DNA of 64,000 nt from Flavobacterium sp. N3904. Its GTDB lineage: Bacteria; Bacteroidota; Bacteroidia; Flavobacteriales; Flavobacteriaceae. The position numbers and the translations under genes are program-made. Below the pieces are notes generated by a model that was not told the origin of the DNA, made no database searches, and worked only from the letters and a program-made list of their open reading frames with translations. Positions 36,361 to 45,138 of this stretch are shown here, one piece after another; the stretch's first letter is position 1, and each line of letters begins with the position of its first letter. Location: NCBI RefSeq assembly GCF_025947305.1, contig NZ_CP110009.1, positions 1,302,001 through 1,366,000 of the forward strand, written 5' to 3'.

Positions 36361-37035
36361 TTAGTCTAGCAGGAAAGAAGTAGCTTCGATTTCTCCTGCT
36401 ATATCACTTTTGTCATTCGTCCACAGTTGAACTTTTGCTTTGTCAATGATAGGATCCGTTGGTAGGTTGTTTTCATTTTGTACGCGTATCATGCGCATGG
36501 AGTATAATACAGAGGGCATGTATCTACTTCCTAAATAAGACCACATTTGGTTGAGTTGATCCGACTTTAAACTCACCAAGTCTAAAATGATTTTATTCAT
36601 TGATTTGGCATTATTTTCGGTAACCTCAGTTTGTTCAAATAAATTGGTGTCATTATAATAAAACACATTATTGTTTTGCAGGCATTTGATGATGTATTCT
36701 AGTTTGTCTAGCCCTTCGGCGTATTTATTCTGATTTTTATTGTAAGAAGTAAATAATAGAGACAAAATCAAATTTTGTGCAGGTCTTTTATATTTCTCAA
36801 TGGAGTTGCCATTTCCGGAATATTCTTTATATAGGCTTTGATTTTTTAATGTTTTATCTTCCTCAATATTTACAACAGAAAGAACTATTGAAGATTTTTC
36901 TTGTAAAAATTCATCGCCATCATTCAAAGTCGCAACATTTGTTAGCTCGATACTTACTACAACTCCATTATTTGACGCAGCAATTTCAGAAGTTATTTTC
37001 TTGGTAAGTTTGTCAAGTATCTTAGCTAAATTCAT
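36361..37035 (-). CDS. tube/sheath terminator cap (DUF4255, Afp16-like), first eCIS gene
   Basis: A 224-aa protein with the DUF4255/Pvc16 N-terminal pattern: a leading helix (LAKILDKLTKKITSEI), then VVVSIELTNVATLNDGD, SSIVLSVVNIEED and YKRPAQNLILSLLFTSYN. It should terminate the tube and lock the distal sheath ring. The frame is open to a GTG at 37104 and has ATGs at 37056 and 37035. A -7-like element at 37072-37079 excludes the GTG. I prefer 37035, which puts the helix at the N-terminus as in the family; 37056 remains possible. Confidence 0.85.
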   Translation of the reverse strand: MNLAKILDKLTKKITSEIAASNNGVVVSIELTNVATLNDGDEFLQEKSSIVLSVVNIEEDKTLKNQSLYKEYSGNGNSIEKYKRPAQNLILSLLFTSYNKNQNKYAEGLDKLEYIIKCLQNNNVFYYNDTNLFEQTEVTENNAKSMNKIILDLVSLKSDQLNQMWSYLGSRYMPSVLYSMRMIRVQNENNLPTDPIIDKAKVQLWTNDKSDIAGEIEATSFLLD

Positions 37036-37071
37036 TCCTTTAAAATTTGTTAACATCCTGATTAAGAGGTT

Positions 37072-37079
37072 CAAACCTA
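37072..37079 (-). promoter_or_regulatory. candidate -7 promoter element of the eCIS operon
   Basis: On the minus strand TAGGTTTG matches TAnnTTTG. It would start transcription about 30 bp before the ATG at 37035. No convincing -33 TTG is present upstream, so activity may need an activator or another condition. Confidence 0.4.
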
Positions 37080-37234
37080 CAAATATTTTAAAATTTAAAA
37101 ACACGTATAATTACCTGTTTTTAATTTTAAAATGCTGAATATTAATTTTTTAAGCCTTTTTTCAATTATTTTTTCAGCATTAAAGAAAACTTAAGACAAC
37201 AAAAAACAGCTATCTGTAACTTTTACTTATCTCA

Positions 37235-37266
37235 TTGTCTTTTTATTTTAAAATTTCTTACTTTCG
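37235..37266 (+). promoter_or_regulatory. ileS promoter
   Basis: TTG at 37235-37237 and TACTTTCG at 37259-37266, 21 bp apart, fit the Bacteroidota -33/-7 arrangement with one mismatch. ileS begins 24 bp downstream. Confidence 0.5.
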
Positions 37267-37290
37267 CACCACGATTAAGAAAAGGATAAA

Positions 37291-40200
37291 ATGAGCACAA
37301 AATTTACTGAATACAAAGGACTTGACTTGCCAACAGTGGCATCAGAAGTGCTGGATTTTTGGAAGGAAAAAAACATTTTCGAAAAAAGTGTAACCACCCG
37401 GGAAGGAAATACTCCTTACGTGTTTTTTGAAGGGCCGCCTTCGGCAAATGGATTGCCTGGAATTCATCACGTAATGGCGCGTGCGATTAAAGATATTTTT
37501 TGCAGATATAAAACCCAAAAAGGATTCCAAGTAAAGCGTAAAGCCGGTTGGGATACTCACGGATTGCCTGTAGAATTGGGTACTGAGAAAGAATTAGGGA
37601 TCACCAAAGAAGATATTGGAAAGAAAATAACTGTAGAGGAGTATAACGAAGCGTGCAAAAAAACGGTAATGCGTTATACCGATGTATGGAATGACCTTAC
37701 CGAAAAAATGGGGTATTGGGTTGATATGGAAGATCCTTACGTGACCTACAAATCCAAATACATGGAATCGGTTTGGTGGTTGTTGAAACAAATCTACAAT
37801 AAGGATTTGATGTACAAAGGATATACCATTCAGCCGTATTCTCCAAAAGCGGGTACTGGTTTGAGTTCGCACGAAGTAAACCAACCGGGAAGTTACAGAG
37901 ATGTAACGGATACCACGGTTGTGGCGCAGTTTAAAGTTTTAGAAGACCAAAAAGCTTTGGTTTTCAATACCTTTTATGATTACATCAGTTCCAATAATTT
38001 AAAGCACTATAAGTTAGAGAGACTAGACTTGGACGAAATTCATTTTCTAGCCTGGACAACTACACCTTGGACTTTGCCAAGTAACACGGCCTTGACCGTT
38101 GGTCCTCGAATAGAATATGTTTTGGTTAAAACATTCAATCAGTATACATTCCGTCCATCGAATGTGATTTTAGCTAAAAACCTTGTTGGCAAACAATTTG
38201 GGAAAGGATTTTTTGAAAGTACGGAGCCATCTGATTTTGAAAATTTCAAAGAAGGAGACAAAAAAATACCATTTCAAATCCTTGCAGAATGTAAAGGAGC
38301 TGACTTAGTAGGGATTCGGTACGAGCAATTGATGCAATACGCGTTGCCTTATCAAAATCCAGAAAATGCTTTTAGGGTAATTTCGGGAGATTTTGTTACA
38401 ACTGAGGATGGAACCGGAATTGTGCACACTGCGCCAACTTTTGGAGCAGATGATGCCAAAGTAGCTAAAGAAGCTACACCTGAAGTGCCGCCAATGTTAG
38501 TATTGGACGAAAATGAAAATCCAGTTCCCTTAGTAAATTTGCAAGGGAAATTTACTTCACACATGGGAGATTTGGGTGGAAAATATGTAAAAAACGAATA
38601 TTATACCGATGGTGATGCTCCGGAACGTTCTATAGATGTTGAGATTGCCATTCGATTAAAAGAAGAAAACAAAGCATTCAAAGTAGAGAAATACGTGCAC
38701 AGTTACCCACATTGCTGGAGAACCGACACGCCAATTTTATATTATCCTTTGGATTCTTGGTTTATAAAAATCACCGAGGTTAGAGACCGTATGTTTGACC
38801 TGAACGAAACTATCAATTGGAAACCAAAAGCAACAGGAGAAGGACGTTTCGGGAATTGGTTGAAAAATGCCAACGACTGGAATTTATCCCGTTCTCGTTT
38901 CTGGGGAATTCCATTGCCAATTTGGAGAACCGAAGACGGAACAGAAGAAATCTTAATAGGTTCGGTGGAAGAATTATATGATGAAATCGAAAAAGCAGTT
39001 CATGCAGGAGTTCAAGGGGAGAATCCGTTTAAGGAATTTCAGATTGGAAACATGTCTGAAGAAAATTATGATTTGATTGATTTACATAAAAATGTAGTTG
39101 ATGAAATTACATTGGTTTCTGCTTCTGGAAAAGCGATGAAGCGAGAGGCCGATTTGATCGACGTATGGTTTGATTCAGGAGCGATGCCTTATGCACAATG
39201 GCATTATCCTTTTGAAAACAAAGACAAAATAGACGCAAACAAAGATTTTCCAGCTGATTTTATTGCCGAAGGAGTAGATCAAACCAGAGGATGGTTTTAT
39301 ACTTTGCACGCCATTGGAACGTTAGTATTTGATAAAATAGCTTACAAAAATGTAGTTTCTAATGGTTTGGTGTTAGACAAAAACGGTCAAAAAATGTCAA
39401 AACGTTTGGGCAATGCAGCAGATCCTTTTGAAACTTTAAAAGAATACGGACCAGATGCCACACGTTGGTATATGATTTCGAATGCGAATCCTTGGGACAA
39501 CTTAAAATTCGATTTAGAAGGAATTGCTGAGGTGCGTCGTAAGTTCTTTGGAACGTTGTATAACACTTATTCGTTCTTTAGTTTGTATGCCAATATAGAC
39601 GGTTTCAAATATGCAGAAGCCGAAATACCGATAAAAGAAAGACCCGAAATTGATCAATGGATTATTTCAGAATTGAATACATTGATTGCAGATGTGGATG
39701 GTTTTTATGCCGATTATGAACCAACAAAAGCGGCTCGTGCCATATCAGAATTTGTTCAGGAAAATTTGAGTAACTGGTATGTTCGTTTGTGCCGTCGTCG
39801 CTTTTGGAAAGGAGAATATGCACAAGATAAAGTGGCTGCTTACCAAACGCTTTATACCTGTTTGCTAACCATAAGTAAGTTAGGAGCACCAATTGCACCT
39901 TTCTTTATGGATGCACTTTACAGAGATTTAACAAAAACTACGCAAACAGAAGATTTTGAATCAGTACATTTGGCCACTTTTCCAGTTTCAGTTGAAAAGT
40001 ATGTTAATAAAATGTTAGAGAGCAAAATGCAGAAAGCGCAGACGATTTCGTCACTGGTTTTATCTCTTAGAAAAAAGGAGATGATCAAGGTACGTCAACC
40101 ACTGCAAAAGATAATGATTCCAATACTTGACAAGAGTCAGAGAGTAGAAATTGAAGCGGTTTCAGATCTGATAAAAGCAGAAGTTAATGTAAAAGAAATC

Positions 40201-40752
40201 GTGCTTTTGGATGATGCATCTGGTATTTTGGTAAAACAAATTAAACCTAATTTTAAAGCCTTAGGACCACGCTTCGGAAAAGATATGGGATTGATTTCCA
40301 AAGAGATACAAAATTTATCTACAGAACAAATCTCACAATTTGACAAGGAAGGAGCGTTAACTATTGTTATTGCTGGAAATAGTGTAATTTTATCGCTAGA
40401 AGATGTAGAAATATCATCGCAAGATATAGAAGGATGGTTGGTTGCCCATTCAAACGGAATAACAGTTGCGTTGGATATTACAATTTCTCCCGAGTTGAGA
40501 CAGGAAGGAATTGCAAGAGAATTGGTCAACAGAATTCAGAATATCCGTAAAGAAACAGGATTTGAGGTAACGGATAAAATTAAAGTACATTTGCAAAATA
40601 ATGATACTTTGGAGACAGCAGTTAAGGCCAATGAAGACTATATTAAATCAGAAACATTGACGGAAGTGCTTGTTTTTGAGGAAATTATAGAAAATGGCAC
40701 GGAAATTGAATTCGATGGAATAACAACAAAAATTATAATAACAAAAAATTAG
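37291..40752 (+). CDS. ileS: isoleucyl-tRNA synthetase
   Basis: A 1153-aa class I aminoacyl-tRNA synthetase that charges tRNA-Ile and edits valine. The HIGH-type motif is PSANGLPGIHH near residue 55, the editing domain includes FLAWTTTPWTLPSNTALTVG, and the KMSKS motif is GQKMSKRLGN. The length and ending fit the long eukaryote-like class common in Bacteroidota. It is transcribed away from the eCIS operon across a 255-bp spacer. Confidence 0.97.
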   Translation: MSTKFTEYKGLDLPTVASEVLDFWKEKNIFEKSVTTREGNTPYVFFEGPPSANGLPGIHHVMARAIKDIFCRYKTQKGFQVKRKAGWDTHGLPVELGTEKELGITKEDIGKKITVEEYNEACKKTVMRYTDVWNDLTEKMGYWVDMEDPYVTYKSKYMESVWWLLKQIYNKDLMYKGYTIQPYSPKAGTGLSSHEVNQPGSYRDVTDTTVVAQFKVLEDQKALVFNTFYDYISSNNLKHYKLERLDLDEIHFLAWTTTPWTLPSNTALTVGPRIEYVLVKTFNQYTFRPSNVILAKNLVGKQFGKGFFESTEPSDFENFKEGDKKIPFQILAECKGADLVGIRYEQLMQYALPYQNPENAFRVISGDFVTTEDGTGIVHTAPTFGADDAKVAKEATPEVPPMLVLDENENPVPLVNLQGKFTSHMGDLGGKYVKNEYYTDGDAPERSIDVEIAIRLKEENKAFKVEKYVHSYPHCWRTDTPILYYPLDSWFIKITEVRDRMFDLNETINWKPKATGEGRFGNWLKNANDWNLSRSRFWGIPLPIWRTEDGTEEILIGSVEELYDEIEKAVHAGVQGENPFKEFQIGNMSEENYDLIDLHKNVVDEITLVSASGKAMKREADLIDVWFDSGAMPYAQWHYPFENKDKIDANKDFPADFIAEGVDQTRGWFYTLHAIGTLVFDKIAYKNVVSNGLVLDKNGQKMSKRLGNAADPFETLKEYGPDATRWYMISNANPWDNLKFDLEGIAEVRRKFFGTLYNTYSFFSLYANIDGFKYAEAEIPIKERPEIDQWIISELNTLIADVDGFYADYEPTKAARAISEFVQENLSNWYVRLCRRRFWKGEYAQDKVAAYQTLYTCLLTISKLGAPIAPFFMDALYRDLTKTTQTEDFESVHLATFPVSVEKYVNKMLESKMQKAQTISSLVLSLRKKEMIKVRQPLQKIMIPILDKSQRVEIEAVSDLIKAEVNVKEIVLLDDASGILVKQIKPNFKALGPRFGKDMGLISKEIQNLSTEQISQFDKEGALTIVIAGNSVILSLEDVEISSQDIEGWLVAHSNGITVALDITISPELRQEGIARELVNRIQNIRKETGFEVTDKIKVHLQNNDTLETAVKANEDYIKSETLTEVLVFEEIIENGTEIEFDGITTKIIITKN

Positions 40753-40756
40753 TATT

Positions 40757-41137
40757 ATGGTAGATGAAATTGCAAGATACTCTGACGCTGATTTGGCAGA
40801 GTTTAAGGAGATCATTCAGAACAAAATCGAAAAGGCTCAGGCTGATTTAGATTTGATAAAAAGTGCCTACATGAATGACCTTAACAATGGAACAGATGAT
40901 ACATCTCCCACATTTAAAGCATTTGAAGAAGGAAGCGAAATCATGTCTAAAGAAGCCAACTCCCAATTGGCCATTCGACAAGAAAAATTTATTCGTGATT
41001 TAAAAAACGCACTTTTCCGTGTTGAAAATAAAACCTACGGGGTTTGTAGAATTACAGGAAAATTAATCGGGAAAGAAAGATTAAAAATTGTTCCTCATGC
41101 TACAATGAGTATCGAAGCCAAAAACCTGCAACGATAA
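40757..41137 (+). CDS. DksA/TraR-family protein with degenerate zinc finger
   Basis: A 126-aa protein 4 bp after ileS. It has a coiled-coil N-terminal part (DLAEFKEIIQNKIEKAQADL) and the DksA/TraR C-terminal pattern YGVCRITGKLIGKERLKIVP. Only one Cys of the usual C4 cluster remains, so it should not bind zinc by the standard site. DksA-type proteins act on RNA polymerase in the secondary channel. Acidic residues at the coiled-coil tip (NNGTDDTSPTF) suggest that function may be kept. Confidence 0.85.
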   Translation: MVDEIARYSDADLAEFKEIIQNKIEKAQADLDLIKSAYMNDLNNGTDDTSPTFKAFEEGSEIMSKEANSQLAIRQEKFIRDLKNALFRVENKTYGVCRITGKLIGKERLKIVPHATMSIEAKNLQR

Positions 41138-41156
41138 ATTTTTTTTCGAAAAATAA

Positions 41157-41184
41157 TTAACGCTCCTTTAGGAGCGTTTTTTTT
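41157..41184 (+). terminator. terminator after the DksA-like gene
   Basis: AACGCTCC-TTTA-GGAGCGTT followed by a run of T forms a strong rho-independent hairpin 20 bp after the stop codon. Confidence 0.92.
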
Positions 41185-41222
41185 GATTAAATTACTACTT
41201 TTACGCCATTAAATTCTCAAAA

Positions 41223-41825
41223 ATGTCATTATTAAAAGCATATTTTCTTATCGTTATTATATTATTGGTGGATCAATTTTCTAAAATATATGTAAAAACA
41301 AATTTTATTTTAGGAGATGAAATCCATGTTTTCAATTGGTTTCAAATTCATTTTATCGAAAATGAAGGAATGGCTTGGGGAACCAAAATTCCTGGAGAAT
41401 ACGGAAAATTAATCCTAACTCTTTTCAGATTGGTTGCCGTGACCGGAATTGGTTATTGGTTATGGGATGCAGTTGAAAGAAAAAAAAGTTCCAATTATCT
41501 TATTGTAGCCATAGCATTGATACTTGCTGGTGCGGTTGGAAACATCATTGATTCTGTTTTTTACGGTGTGATTTTTGATGACAGTCACCAACAATTGGCC
41601 ACAATATTTCCTGAAAAACCATATGGAACTTGGCTAAATGGTCAAGTAGTTGATATGTTCTATTTCCCTTTCATAAAAGATTATCCAATGCCAGAATGGG
41701 TTCCTTATTTTGGGGGACGTAATTTTACTTTTTTTAATGCTATTTTTAATGTTGCCGATATGGCTATTTCAACAGGAGTTGGGATTTTGATCGTCTTCAA
41801 TAAAAAAGCATTTCATAAAAATTAA
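41223..41825 (+). CDS. lspA: lipoprotein signal peptidase LspA
   Basis: A 200-aa inner-membrane aspartyl protease that cleaves prolipoprotein signal peptides after lipidation. Four hydrophobic helices are visible. Catalytic aspartates sit in GNIIDSVFYG and FNVADMAIS, and the N-terminal LLVDQFSKIYVK is typical. Length is at the upper end, with the insert common to Bacteroidota. Confidence 0.95.
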   Translation: MSLLKAYFLIVIILLVDQFSKIYVKTNFILGDEIHVFNWFQIHFIENEGMAWGTKIPGEYGKLILTLFRLVAVTGIGYWLWDAVERKKSSNYLIVAIALILAGAVGNIIDSVFYGVIFDDSHQQLATIFPEKPYGTWLNGQVVDMFYFPFIKDYPMPEWVPYFGGRNFTFFNAIFNVADMAISTGVGILIVFNKKAFHKN

Positions 41826-41847
41826 ATTTACTTTTTTACAGAAATAG

Positions 41848-41880
41848 AAAGAGGTTGTGTAAAAAACGCAACCTCTTTTG
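41848..41880. terminator. bidirectional terminator between lspA and lipoprotein gene
   Basis: AAAGAGGTTG and CAACCTCTTT form a stem with a short A-rich loop, between convergent genes. Confidence 0.88.
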
Positions 41881-41884
41881 TCTT

Positions 41885-42076
41885 TTATTTATTTTGTCCA
41901 GGAGCATAATTTTTGGCACTTTTATCTCCATTCATTTTTTTGGCTTGTCCCGGTGGCACCTGTTTTGTTTTAACGGTCTTTGTTGTTCCAGTGTGAACAA
42001 CACAACTTGTTATTGAAACAGCAAACAGAAGCATTATAATTTGGACAGCGAATCTGGAAGTTTTAAATATTTTCAT
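41885..42076 (-). CDS. small lipoprotein of unknown function
   Basis: A 63-aa protein with a lipoprotein signal peptide (MLLFAVSITSC; lipid Cys about residue 25). The short basic tail reads KQVPPGQAKKMNGDKSAKNY then APGQNK. The VPPGQAKK...SAK.YAPG pattern recurs in small Bacteroidota lipoproteins that are sometimes mislabelled in databases. Function is unknown. It ends 5 bp from the lspA-side terminator. Confidence 0.75.
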   Translation of the reverse strand: MKIFKTSRFAVQIIMLLFAVSITSCVVHTGTTKTVKTKQVPPGQAKKMNGDKSAKNYAPGQNK

Positions 42077-42119
42077 AGCTTAATAAATAGATTATAAGTG
42101 CGAAAATAGTAAATCTAAA

Positions 42120-42683
42120 TTAAAACGGATAAACCCCATTCGGTGTTGCACAAAAATCCAGCAAAACATCATTTTCGAAAACGTCCAGAATTTGTTCTTC
42201 GGGTTCAAAGAAAGAAAGACCAATTTTAATGGTTTCGGGTTTGCATTGTGATAAGAATTTATCATAAAATCCTTTGCCATAACCCACTCGATGTCCCTTT
42301 TTGTCAAATGACAAAAGAGGTACAAAAACCACATCAAGTTTTGTGGCAGGAACTTCGAGACCATCAACAGGTTCGGGAATGTTGTATTCGTTTTTCTTAA
42401 TTTTGGTATTGTCAGTCAAAAGGAAATGAGTCATTTCTCTAGTTGCAAAATTACTTTTTGAAATCACAATTTCCTTGTCTTTTCCAGACAGAAGGTGCAG
42501 AATAAATTCGGTATTGACTTCCTTTTGTTCTTCGATTGGCAAAAAAAGATGGAAGTAGGTTTTTTCCCAAATAGGCAGCTTCAGTACTTGATTGGCAATA
42601 GCCAAGCTCTTTTCCTCAATTTCAATTTCGGAAAGTTCGTTTCGTAATGCTTTATACTTAGCTCGTAATGCTTTTTTCAACAT
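42120..42683 (-). CDS. 5-formyltetrahydrofolate cyclo-ligase
   Basis: A 187-aa enzyme that converts 5-formyl-THF to 5,10-methenyl-THF with ATP. The C-terminal motif GHRVGYGKGFYDKFL is diagnostic, and VVFVPLLSFDKKGHRVGYG precedes it. The N-terminus KKALRAKYKALRNELS is the usual basic helix. Its start overlaps the end of the upstream decarboxylase gene by 26 bp, so the two are probably coupled. Confidence 0.93.
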   Translation of the reverse strand: MLKKALRAKYKALRNELSEIEIEEKSLAIANQVLKLPIWEKTYFHLFLPIEEQKEVNTEFILHLLSGKDKEIVISKSNFATREMTHFLLTDNTKIKKNEYNIPEPVDGLEVPATKLDVVFVPLLSFDKKGHRVGYGKGFYDKFLSQCKPETIKIGLSFFEPEEQILDVFENDVLLDFCATPNGVYPF

Positions 42684-43914
42684 AAAGTGACTCTTTTAGA
42701 TCGGTTATAAAAGTACTCAAATGATCTACTTCTACATGATCCATGATCACAATTTTATACCATAAATTATCACCATTGTGTTTTTGGGGAACCAAATCAA
42801 ATTTTTTGACCAAGGATTCTTCGATAAATTGCGCCTGAATGGTCACAATATTCATAAACGGTTCTCTGAAATAAGCAACTTTCAATTCGTCCAATTGATC
42901 ACAGAGCCATTGTGTTCTCATTTGTAAAATGCGTACTTTTTCGCACCATCCAAAAGGGCCATAGGTAAACAAAATCATCCAGACTGCCACAGCATTCGAT
43001 CCAGAACGGCTTCCACAAAGCGTCAAATCCATGCCTTCTACATATTCTGCTTCTTTGGTCAATACGTTTTCAATTAGTCCTTTTCGACACAAAAAAACAC
43101 CGGTACCATAAGGAGCCTGCAACATTTTGTGAGCATCTATGGTTATGGAACTGATTTTTGGATTTTCAAAATTAAGATCACATTCTTTGTTGCTAAACGG
43201 ATAAATAAAACCTCCGTAAGCACCATCAACATGTATTTTGTACACTAAATTATGTTTTTCCAAAAGTTGGATATAGTCATTAGGGTCGTCTATGGCGCCA
43301 AACATAGTTGTTCCCATGTTGGATATCACGATGAAATATTTTTTTCCTTTCTCTTTGGCTTTGATGATACTATTTTCCAATTGAAAAGTGTCAATTTCTC
43401 TGGTTTTGAAATCAACCGGAATTTTCAACCAATCCAACATCAGTAAATTTGCGGCTTTTGGAATGGAATAATGCGTGTCTTCAGATGCAAGAATGGCAAT
43501 TTCGGAAGGGTTTGCTCCCAATTTATAACCAAAATAATTGCGATACATCCAAATGGCCTGAATGTTGGCCTCAGTGCCTCCCGGCGAAATATATCCGTCA
43601 TAGGATTTGGGCTCGGCTTTAAAAATATCTACAGCAAGAACATCCAGAACTTCGCGTTCCATTTCCTGAGTTCCCTTGAACGCTTTTTCGGAAGTGCCCA
43701 ATGTGTGGCAGCCAATATGGTTGGGGTTGGCCACATAGGTTTTTAATGTGGGTGCATCTGCTAGGAAAGAGGCTTCCTCATTATAAACCCGGTTGTCCAG
43801 TTTAGAGGCAGGGTATCCTAACGAAGTGTCCAAAGAAAAATTTACATTTTCATTCAATGCTTTTTCGATGCGGGCTTGTCTTTCTTTTTGGGATAATTTT
43901 TTCCAATACAACAT
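42658..43914 (-). CDS. PLP-dependent group II amino acid decarboxylase (histidine decarboxylase-like)
   Basis: A 418-aa PLP enzyme. Visible are GYISPGGTEANIQAIWMYRN (PLP phosphate loop), VHVDGAYGGFIYPF (Asp that contacts the pyridine N), and the PLP lysine in SSITIDAHKMLQAPYGTG. The pattern is closest to histidine/aromatic-type decarboxylases, but substrate cannot be fixed from sequence. Overlaps the folate cyclo-ligase gene. Confidence 0.87.
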   Translation of the reverse strand: MLYWKKLSQKERQARIEKALNENVNFSLDTSLGYPASKLDNRVYNEEASFLADAPTLKTYVANPNHIGCHTLGTSEKAFKGTQEMEREVLDVLAVDIFKAEPKSYDGYISPGGTEANIQAIWMYRNYFGYKLGANPSEIAILASEDTHYSIPKAANLLMLDWLKIPVDFKTREIDTFQLENSIIKAKEKGKKYFIVISNMGTTMFGAIDDPNDYIQLLEKHNLVYKIHVDGAYGGFIYPFSNKECDLNFENPKISSITIDAHKMLQAPYGTGVFLCRKGLIENVLTKEAEYVEGMDLTLCGSRSGSNAVAVWMILFTYGPFGWCEKVRILQMRTQWLCDQLDELKVAYFREPFMNIVTIQAQFIEESLVKKFDLVPQKHNGDNLWYKIVIMDHVEVDHLSTFITDLKESLYVEKSITS

Positions 43915-44002
43915 AATCTCTTATTTTACTCAAAAATAAGGGTATTGAAGGATAGAAAATATGATAATTGTTAGGTTTTAATTTTCGACGAATTGAAACG
44001 CA

Positions 44003-44989
44003 TTATAAAATTAATTCTTCTATATCTTCGGCAGTATTTGAAAGATGATAAATCGCATCTCCCTGATAAACAATAGGAGAGTGGTTGGCATTGATGACAT
44101 ATCCATCGTTTGGAGCTTTTATTTTTCGTTCAAATTTCCCGAATGGATCGGTAATCATGCCTAACACGGTTCCTTTTTTTACAAATTGACCCACCAAATT
44201 ATTATCGTTTAATAAACCTGAACATTTGGCTCGCAACCAACCCGATTTTTCGATATAAATCGTTGTTTTTTTACAAATTGGAACTTCGTGTTTCGAGTCT
44301 AACATGTCTAAATAGTGTAGCAGCCGTTTGACACCATTTATGCCTTCCTGTGCCACCTGATGATTGATGTCTAACGATTTTCCGCCTTCAAATAACAACA
44401 TTTTTACATTTAGTTTTTCACTTGAATTTCTAAAGGACCCCACAATATTTTTTGAGAAGAGTGTAAAAGGAGCGTTAAAAGCATCGGCTAGTATTTTTAC
44501 CTCGGGATTATTTGGTGTCAGCCTGATTTGCGGTGCATTAAATCGGCTAGCTCCACCTGCATGAAAATCAACCGCATAATCGACTAGAGGCATTATTTCG
44601 GTGATAATATTGTAGGCAAAACGACTGGCCAATGACCCTTTTTTGCTTCCGGGAAATACCCGATTCAAATCTCTTCCGTCCGGAAAATCTCTTGATCTGT
44701 TGATAAATCCGTAAATATTGATGACCGGTACACAAATAATGGTTCCTTTTTTGGGTTTGTTTATTTTTTTTGTAATGAGTTGTCTTACGATTTCGATACC
44801 ATTAAACTCATCTCCATGAATTCCTCCCGAAAAGAGGACTACCGGTCCTTCAATTTTTGAACGGCGTACAATAATTGGTATAGTGAGTTTGGTAGTGCTA
44901 TGTAATCGGGCAATTTCCAGTTGAATGGTTTTACTTTCTCCTGGCAAAACGCTTTCGCCAAAAATCACTAATGGGTTTGAGTTTTTCAT
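44003..44989 (-). CDS. succinylglutamate desuccinylase/aspartoacylase-family protein
   Basis: A 328-aa zinc-carboxypeptidase-like enzyme. Zinc ligands fit GGIHGDEFNGIE (HxxE) and YAVDFHAGG; PDGRDLNRVFPG is the substrate-binding signature. The C-terminal part (SGWLRAKCSGLLNDNNLVG, then DGYVINANHSPIVYQGDAIY) is a barrel-like hybrid domain typical of the subgroup. The exact amide substrate is unknown. Confidence 0.87.
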   Translation of the reverse strand: MKNSNPLVIFGESVLPGESKTIQLEIARLHSTTKLTIPIIVRRSKIEGPVVLFSGGIHGDEFNGIEIVRQLITKKINKPKKGTIICVPVINIYGFINRSRDFPDGRDLNRVFPGSKKGSLASRFAYNIITEIMPLVDYAVDFHAGGASRFNAPQIRLTPNNPEVKILADAFNAPFTLFSKNIVGSFRNSSEKLNVKMLLFEGGKSLDINHQVAQEGINGVKRLLHYLDMLDSKHEVPICKKTTIYIEKSGWLRAKCSGLLNDNNLVGQFVKKGTVLGMITDPFGKFERKIKAPNDGYVINANHSPIVYQGDAIYHLSNTAEDIEELIL

Positions 44990-45138
44990 GTTTTAAAATA
45001 AAATCTAAATATAGAAATTATTTATTTGGCAATAAAGAATTGATTTTGGTTTGCGTTGATGTTATTTGTAAATTTGGAAAAATGAGTTTTATGGATTTTT
45101 TTTCGATAACTCCATAAGTATGAGAATCTTTTAAAAAA

